Assembly: GCF_030272615.1 (NCBI RefSeq)
Contig: NC_081406.1
Coordinates: forward strand, 470,570,400 to 470,634,399
DNA length: 64,000 bases
From: Cryptomeria japonica
Taxonomy: Eukaryota; Streptophyta; Pinopsida; Cupressales; Cupressaceae
Direction: 5' to 3'
Positions 58,351 to 64,000 of the stretch are shown in pieces. Made by a program: the position numbers and the translations under genes. The notes beneath the pieces are model-generated. The model made no database searches. It had not been told where the DNA came from and saw nothing but the letters and a program-made list of their open reading frames with translations. Within the stretch, counting starts at the first letter, position 1. Each line of letters begins with the position of its first letter.

Positions 58351-60120
58351 TTGGTTGCTATGCACATCTATCAGTTATCATGTATTAACCTGCCCCAGTC
58401 CAAATATGAAATTCTGAATAGACATCTAAGATCTTTCTTTTGGCAAGGGGTGGAAGATAAGAAGAGGATCTCCCTTTTGGCTTGGGATAAGATCTGTAGG
58501 CCAAAGTTAGAAGGGGGTATTGAGATTAAGAATATTAAGGATCAGAGTAGAGTGCTAGGGGCCAAATTAGTCTAGAGAATGTTTAGATCTCCTCACCTCA
58601 AGTGGGCTCAAATATTATACCACAAATATCTTCATGCCAGGGACCATACTAGCCTCTTCAGGGACTCATCCCCTCTGAGAGGCTCGCGTATTTGGAACTT
58701 TTTGCTGGATTGCAGGAAAATTATCTTAGACAAATTATCTTGGAATTTGGAAAATGGCGATAAAGCCTTTTTCTGGACTGATTCCTGGGGAGGATTCCCA
58801 GTCCTTCATCAAAGTGCTAATCTGGAAACGTCTAGAGTAGTGCTAGAATCTGTTTGGGGCAGGTATTTTAAGGATTACATAACGCCTATAGATGGGGACC
58901 TAGCAAAGGAATGGTCTTGGAGATCCCTTGATCATGTGGATATCCCTGCAAGGGAGAAACTGTTGCTTCAAGACATTCTTAATAAGAGGATGGTTACTTT
59001 CAACTTGGGGTCAAATACTCTTGTCTAGGATGGATCAAAATCGAGAGAATATACTGCAAAACATGGCTATAATCTCCTCCTTAGTCAGCAACTTTCCACT
59101 TCCACTCCTGTCCCTTTAGTTATGTGTTGGGATAAGATGTGTTTACCAAAGGCTAGATTGTTTTCATGGTTTTCTCTCCAGAAAAAGATTCTAACATCAG
59201 ATGGATTTAGAAAAATGGGCTTTCAAGGCCCTAGCATATGTCCTTTATGTGAAGAGGCTGAACAAGATAAGGATCACATCCTTCTCAATTGCAATTATGC
59301 CTCCAATTGTTGGCTCTGGTTATGCAACAACTTTGGGTGGAACTCGGCATTTCCTAACTCCATACTTGGGATATTTTAGGCATGGACCATTCTTTTCCAG
59401 AGATCCCTCTATGGCAGGCTTTGGAAACTAGCCCCTTCTCTGGTTATCTAGGAACTTTGGAAGGAACACAATAGAAGAATCTTCAAGGATAAAAAATTGG
59501 ATTGGATCCAACTTGTGAATAAAATAGAAGCCTCAACTGTGGAAAATCTTAACAACAAAACTTCTAAATTTCCTCGCAATCTCTCAGAGATGACCTGCTG
59601 GGATGAGAAGATGAGAGGAAGGTGGTTAGGTTTGAAGATCCCTCCCTTTGTAGGAGTTATAAATTCTAACAAACATGAGTTAAGAAAGGATTTTAAGTGG
59701 ATGGCCCCCCAAAAAGGATGGGTCAAGCTTAACTTTGATGGAGCCTCCCATTGGAATCCAGTTCCAGCAGGTATTGTATGTTGTTTGCATGATGAGGTTG
59801 GGAGGGAACTGGCTAAGTTATCCAAACCTATAGGGTTTGAATCCAATAACAAAGAAAAGATCTTAGCCTTAATTGAAGGTCTCCTCTTATGTCAAAATAG
59901 GGGTTTTAATAAGCTCGCCATTGAAGGATACTCGACTATTATTATCAATGGCCTCAGAAAAGGTTCTCTGCCTAATTGGAAGTTGAATGCGCTCTTGTCA
60001 AAACATCTGAGTCTCCTTAAGGGTTTCAAGAAAATGACCGTCAATCATATCTATAGAGAAGGTAACTCCAGGGCAGATGAATTAGATAATGCAGGAGCTG
60101 ACGGGCAGTTCATAAGTTAA
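58351..60120 (+). pseudogene. LINE ORF2 C-terminus: zf-RVT and RNase H
   Basis: After the thumb region (SFFWQGVEDKKRISLLAWDKIC, about 58430-58500) comes the zf-RVT domain, W-KMCLPKARLFSW through CPLCEEAEQDKDHILLNC (about 59128-59300). An RNase H follows at about 59690-60100: KLNFDGAS, an Ala/Glu-rich helix (KEKILALIEGLLL), then IEGYST, where the usual Asp of the EGDS motif is Tyr, and NSRADEL. Stops near 58573, 59026 and 59377 interrupt it. It ends at a TAA at 60118-60120. Confidence 0.88.
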
Positions 60121-60510
60121 GATGGAGCCCTCCTCCTTTGCATTAGCTATTGGGTTTGGAATCATTGGCTTCTGGTCTCGACTAGCTTGGCTTGGGGTTC
60201 CCTCCAAGGCCTTTTCCTTGTTGTGTTTACCCTTTCTATGAAGATTGTTAGTCTCTTCAGCCTTTGATGGCTTAGCCTTGATCGAAGGTGGCAGGATGAG
60301 TTTCTAGCATCTCTCATAGCCTGGATAGTTATGCGAGCCTTTTAGCTCGCTCCTCTTCTTGATCTCTCAGATTATATTTGTAGATCTTTGGGACATATTT
60401 ATGAAGTTCTAAATTCCATATATATTCTTTTAACGTTCTTTTCTCAGAGCCTTATAAGATATTACGTCTATTGGTATACATATCTATATATGAATATGCA
60501 TATGTATACA

Positions 60511-60513
<3 letters not shown>
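60121..60513 (+). other. LINE 3' untranslated region
   Basis: No reading frame is supported. It leads directly into the (TA)n tract, which probably served as or replaced the 3' tail. Confidence 0.55.

Positions 60514-60570
<57 letters not shown>
60514..60570. repeat. (TA)n microsatellite at the LINE 3' end
   Basis: This is a pure TA run of nearly 60 bp. Open frames that cross it (for example 60388-60711) are artefacts of the repeat. Confidence 0.95.
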
Positions 60571-60572
<2 letters not shown>

Positions 60573-60924
60573 AATAAAAGATTATGATGTTGTGAGATTT
60601 AGAAATATATTTTTTGATAGGAATGATTATGGCAATATATTTTTCAGGACATCTTATTATCAGCAAAATCCCTCGAGTGGAGCCAACTTGGCAGCACACT
60701 TGGGATGTTGATGTGACTTCCCTTGCCGCGATAGCCAGCTAATGCTAAGGAACCCGCTCATCTAGCGTCGATGGTATTTATTACCTTGATCTTGGAGATT
60801 GCTTAAGTTGCATCTGGACCCTTCATCCTCTGACATCCTTTAGTGATTATCGGCCCTCTTTGTGTAAGATGAGTTGTATTTCTCAATGCCTCTTAATTCT
60901 AGTTTTATTTAAGTTAAGACTTGT
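60571..60924. other. No gene recognised
   Basis: A sequence of mixed composition. The portion 60715-60860 is less AT-rich than its surroundings, with no ORF or repeat I can identify. Confidence 0.4.
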
Positions 60925-61599
60925 TTGAGTTCTTGGCTATCTGAAAGGATTGAAGCTCCTATGGATACTCTGCTAAGATTAATAGGGCTCAAGCGGCAAA
61001 TGGCTTTTGTAGGAGAAATTAAGGAGGAAAGATTGAAAGCCATCCAGGTCTTTCCAAATCCCCTGGTCATCAGGGCGATCATGAAAATCCTTAGGGATGA
61101 TTACATTTCGGATGTAGACCGCATCAAGGCCAATTCAGACATTGCCATGATGTTCTTGGCAGTGGCTATGCATTTTGAGAGTGACATGAATATGGTAATT
61201 AAACTTTGTAAAAAGGTCTTCAAGAAGGAATTCCTAGGAGAATTGGTGTGGGTGATGGTCAATATCGATGAGGAGCTCATTGTTCCGAAGTCTTGTGACT
61301 ATGTCATTATCATTTGGATGAACAATTGGGTGCTTAGATATCCAATCCTGATAATTGAGGATCCTACCACCTTTTAAGCCTATAACCCGACTAGGCGAAG
61401 GAATTTCTTCTTTCTCATGTGGCTTTTGCAGGTTAGGAAACTGGCTTGTATTGGGTGGTTGGCTAACTATTTTGAAGTGAAGAATATTGAAGTGATCCCA
61501 GATGACTTGGACATCCCTCCCACCCCTGTTTCCTCCCCTATTATTTCTCCGGCCAGCTCTAGAGAAAGGGTTTCAGAGGAGCGGGCAAGGAGATGTTGA
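60925..61599 (+). pseudogene. Unrecognised ORF with one internal stop
   Basis: One frame stays open for about 225 codons with a single TAA at 61375-61377. The first ATG is at 60961. The product would be a soluble-looking mix with amphipathic Leu/Ile/Val stretches, a hydrophobic WVMVNIDEELIVP segment and a C-terminal Pro/Ser-rich tail (about 61500-61590). I recognise no domain. It could be the start of another retroelement ORF or a gene fragment. Confidence 0.4.
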
Positions 61600-61950
61600 A
61601 CTAGATAGACAGAATTGCCTTGGGTTTTTCTTTCCGCCACCTTCTGACTTTTAAGGGTTTATAGTTTAACTTTCGACTTATCTCAGACTTATCTTTTATA
61701 AGACCTATGGATGCTTACTTAATTTATGCTCTAGCTTTAGTTATGTTTTTCTTTTTTTAGCTTGTTTATTCCTACTTATTTCGGCACTAAGACCTCTCGT
61801 CTCTTTTATTTTCTGGATCTTGCTTATGGGTTTAGACAATTATGCTTATCATCTTATCTTCCTGCAGTACTTATAAATCTTAACGTTCCATGTTGTATCT
61901 CTTCTCTCCTCTTTACTCTTAATCGGTGCTCATTTATATTTTTATTTGTT
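61600..61950. other. No gene recognised
   Basis: T-rich sequence. Open frames in it continue into the adjacent microsatellite and are not supported. Confidence 0.5.
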
Positions 61951-61976
61951 AATACACACACACACAAACAGATACA

Positions 61977-62012
<36 letters not shown>

Positions 62013-62074
62013 CATATATATGTGTATATATATGTATGTATATATGTATGTATGTATATATTTATGTATGTATG
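61951..62074. repeat. Compound microsatellite (AC)n, (ATAC)n, (GTAT)n
   Basis: Short AC, ATAC, TA and GTAT repeats follow each other. The GTAT tract resumes at 63963 beyond the inserted solo LTR. Confidence 0.93.
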
Positions 62075-62559
62075 TGTAGTCACATAAATCTGTCCACTTA
62101 ATTAAATGAATATTTAATATTTATTTGATTATTTAACCATCAATTAATAATTAATTAAATTAATATATTTAATTAATTCATCTTAACCCTCTTCTCCTAT
62201 TAATTAAATAAATTATTCAATTTATTTGATTTAATTCACTTAACCAAATTCAGACCATTAATTAAATAAATAAATCATATTTATTTAATTAAATCTTGTC
62301 TCAAATTTAAATAAATTAATATTTATTTAAATCCCCCAAAATCCCACCTCTCACATTTAAATAAATTAACATTTATTTAAATCACCTTTATCCTCTACCC
62401 ACTTGCATTTTCCTACAAATGCAAGTTGCACAATTATTTTAAATAAATAATTTATTTAAATCACCTTTATCCTCCACCCACTTGTATTTTCCTACAAAAG
62501 CAAGTTGCACAACTATTTTAAATAAATTATTTATTTAAAATCCTATTTATCCTCACCCA

Positions 62560-62800
62560 CTTGAAACCTTTAATGGTTTCCCTTAAAGTCTTCAAACTTG
62601 ATGGCTTTAAAGTCTTCAAACTTGGTGGCTTCCTTCTATAGTCTTCTTAAGCCTTTAATGGTTTCCCTTAAAGTCTTCAAACTTGATGGCTTTAAAGTCT
62701 TCAAACTTAATGGCTTCCCTTAAAGTCTTCTTAAGACTTTAATGGTTTTCCTTAAAGTCTTCAAGCCTTTAATGGTTTCCCTCAAAGTCTTCAAACATTT
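62560..62800. repeat. Tandem repeats inside the solo LTR
   Basis: The block CCTTTAATGGTTTCCCTTAA plus AGTCTTCAAACTTGATGGCT recurs in whole or part several times in 240 bp. A similar small duplication (AACCATTAAAGGCTTTCAAC) is at about 63077-63160. Confidence 0.85.
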
Positions 62801-63555
62801 TAATGCTTTATCTTCATTTTTTTCATTTAAATAAATTAATATTTATTTGAATATTTATCCAAATGCAAATTACACCATTTAATTGAAATAAATGATTTTA
62901 TTTTAATTGAAAATACCAAAATTTCTCCCACTTGCATTTTCCTACAAAATCCACCTGCATGCCTAAACCCCTTCTAGAATTTTCTAATCACTTCTAAATA
63001 ACCTAACCCCTTCTCTAAACTTTGTCACATTCCTAAGCAAAAGGGAAGTCACTTCTCAAACCCTCAAAGTCTTTGATAACCATTAAAGGCTTTCAACCTT
63101 CAACCACTAAATGGCTCAAAGTTTTTGATAACCATTGAAGGCTTTCAACCTTCAACCACTTAATCCCTAAAGTCTCCAATAACCATTAATGGTTACCTCA
63201 AACCCTCCCACATGGTTAAAACATTTGTTTTGACTCAACCTCTACCCAACCCAAAGGTCTCATCAGGCCATTAATGCTTTGACCATGATTATCTCTTAAA
63301 CATTTGCACAAAGGTTTATCCTTGGATTAACTCTTAATCCAGTGGGTAATCTTAATTTGGACTTGACCCTTAGCCTCTAGATAACCATGAGGTCTTCTCA
63401 GGCCTTTAATGCCTCCAACCTCTTCTCTCAACCCAATCCTATGTTGACACTTGTCACCATTTTATTGGTGCCAATTGTGCACATGGATCCCCAACTTTCA
63501 AACTTGGCCCTTGATTAAACCATTCAATCTTAACCCTTCATTTCCCCATTTCTTC

Positions 63556-63563
63556 TATAAATA
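63556..63563 (+). promoter_or_regulatory. TATA box of the solo LTR
   Basis: TATAAATA sits in a C/T-rich context (TTCTATAAATAGAACCC), the usual form of a plant LTR core promoter, about 400 bp before the LTR end. Confidence 0.7.
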
Positions 63564-63962
63564 GAACCCTTCTCCTCAAGCAAAAGAGAGAAGCATTAGA
63601 GTATTGTTGTTATACTGGTATTAGCATAGAGCTTTCTCATAGCATCACTATCTACACTTGCATAGCATTTGCTTATCATATTCAACTATCTTGAATCTCC
63701 ATATGGCATCCATGGCTAGTGCTAAAAGCTGAGAGTTACACTCATTTGGGACTTGGAGAGGAGAGGAACAAGGGAGGAGCAACTATGAGCATCTTGATTA
63801 GCTATTTTATTCTATGTTTATATGCTTTCTATTTCATGCTTAATATCTCTCTTGATATGCCTGTTTAGGATAATCTTTTGTTGCTAACAATAACGTTTGT
63901 TTCTTGTGCTCTTGTGTGTGTTGCCATCAAACAGATTTTCTAATCCTTTTTGCAGAGCATCA

Positions 63963-64000
63963 GTATGTATGTATGTATGTATGTATGTACATACATACAT
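63963..64000. repeat. (GTAT)n / (ACAT)n microsatellite at the window end
   Basis: This continues the repeat at 61951-62074 after the solo LTR. Confidence 0.93.

Larger units (their letters stand above)
54047..60570 (+). mobile_element. L1-type LINE (non-LTR retrotransposon), near full length, inactive
   Basis: It encodes ORF1 with a DUF4283 domain, then ORF2 with endonuclease, reverse transcriptase, zf-RVT and a C-terminal RNase H, the plant L1 layout with RNase H. The 5' boundary is inferred from the end of the upstream remnant. The 3' end is taken as the (TA)n tract. I could not find a convincing target duplication. ORF2 lies in just two frames joined by a one-base slip in a T7 run, so it was complete when inserted. 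Confidence 0.88.
62075..63962 (+). mobile_element. Solo LTR inserted in a (GTAT)n microsatellite
   Basis: This 1888-bp unit starts TGTAGTCAC and ends GCATCA. It is flanked by GTATG on both sides (62070-62074, 63963-63967), inside the same microsatellite. That duplication could arise by chance in such a repeat, but the TG...CA ends agree with it. A TATAAATA promoter lies at 63556-63563, so the LTR is in plus orientation. Inside are AT-rich TTTAAATAAATTAAT repeats (62100-62530), an approximately 90-bp duplication around the CACTTGCATTTTCCTACAAA motif (62390-62560), and AAAGTCTTCAAACTT repeats (62560-62800). Microsatellite rather than a primer site follows it, so it is solo. Confidence 0.75.

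Noticed and set aside
60388-60711. ORF containing a long Tyr-Ile repeat
   Set aside because: Translation of the (TA)n microsatellite.
61762-62079. ORF ending in a His/Tyr/Thr repeat
   Set aside because: Runs through the ATAC/GTAT microsatellite; no independent support.

Overview
This window looks like transposon-packed intergenic DNA from a seed plant with a large genome. Plant-type features are chromodomain Ty3/gypsy elements, Ty1/copia elements with tRNA-iMet primer sites, a Tat-lineage element with two RNase H domains and an antisense plant mobile domain gene, and an L1-type LINE with a DUF4283 ORF1 and a C-terminal RNase H. The many nested old insertions would suit a gymnosperm, but the sequence does not fix the species. 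I see no intact host gene and no tRNA or rRNA gene.

Layout. 1-3789: old non-mobile DNA with a decayed coiled-coil ORF (1249-1641), a string of about 19 hairpin-forming near-palindromes (2049-3340), and the ATG end (3500) of an unrecognised decayed ORF. That ORF is cut twice: by a gypsy element (Gypsy-1, 3790-13877, TSD AGAAG) and, after an 83-bp remnant, by a copia element (Copia-1, 13966-49614). It resumes at 49620 and runs as degraded coiled-coil-rich sequence to about 52300.

Copia-1 is the hub of a nest. Its reverse transcriptase is split by chromodomain element Gypsy-2 (17945-25654). Its 3' LTR is split first by minus-strand Copia-2 (27965-36267, TSD TGAAG) and again by a 12.9-kb Tat-type element (36446-49319, TSD TATAC). 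Three smaller LTR-like insertions sit inside elements: 4169-5519 and 11044-11980 in Gypsy-1, and 30949-31843 in Copia-2. Excising each insertion with one target duplication restores a readable host sequence, so the boundaries are firm and give a relative chronology.

49620-64000: the rest of the unrecognised ORF, an LTR-like AT-rich tract, a G-patch/zinc-knuckle remnant, a near full-length but inactivated LINE (about 54047-60570) ending in (TA)n, an unrecognised ORF (60925-61599), and a solo LTR (62075-63962) inserted in a (GTAT)n microsatellite.

The most interesting item is the Tat-type element. Its gag-pol is one reading frame broken by only four nonsense changes. Between pol and the 3' LTR it carries a spliced gene on the opposite strand (about 47076-44428) encoding a plant mobile domain protein with an acidic tail. 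The first intron of that gene holds a 20-bp GGCGCC minisatellite whose core also occurs in the element's LTRs. All the retroelement genes are pseudogenes, mostly through CAG-to-TAG and CGA-to-TGA changes, as expected for long-methylated plant transposons.
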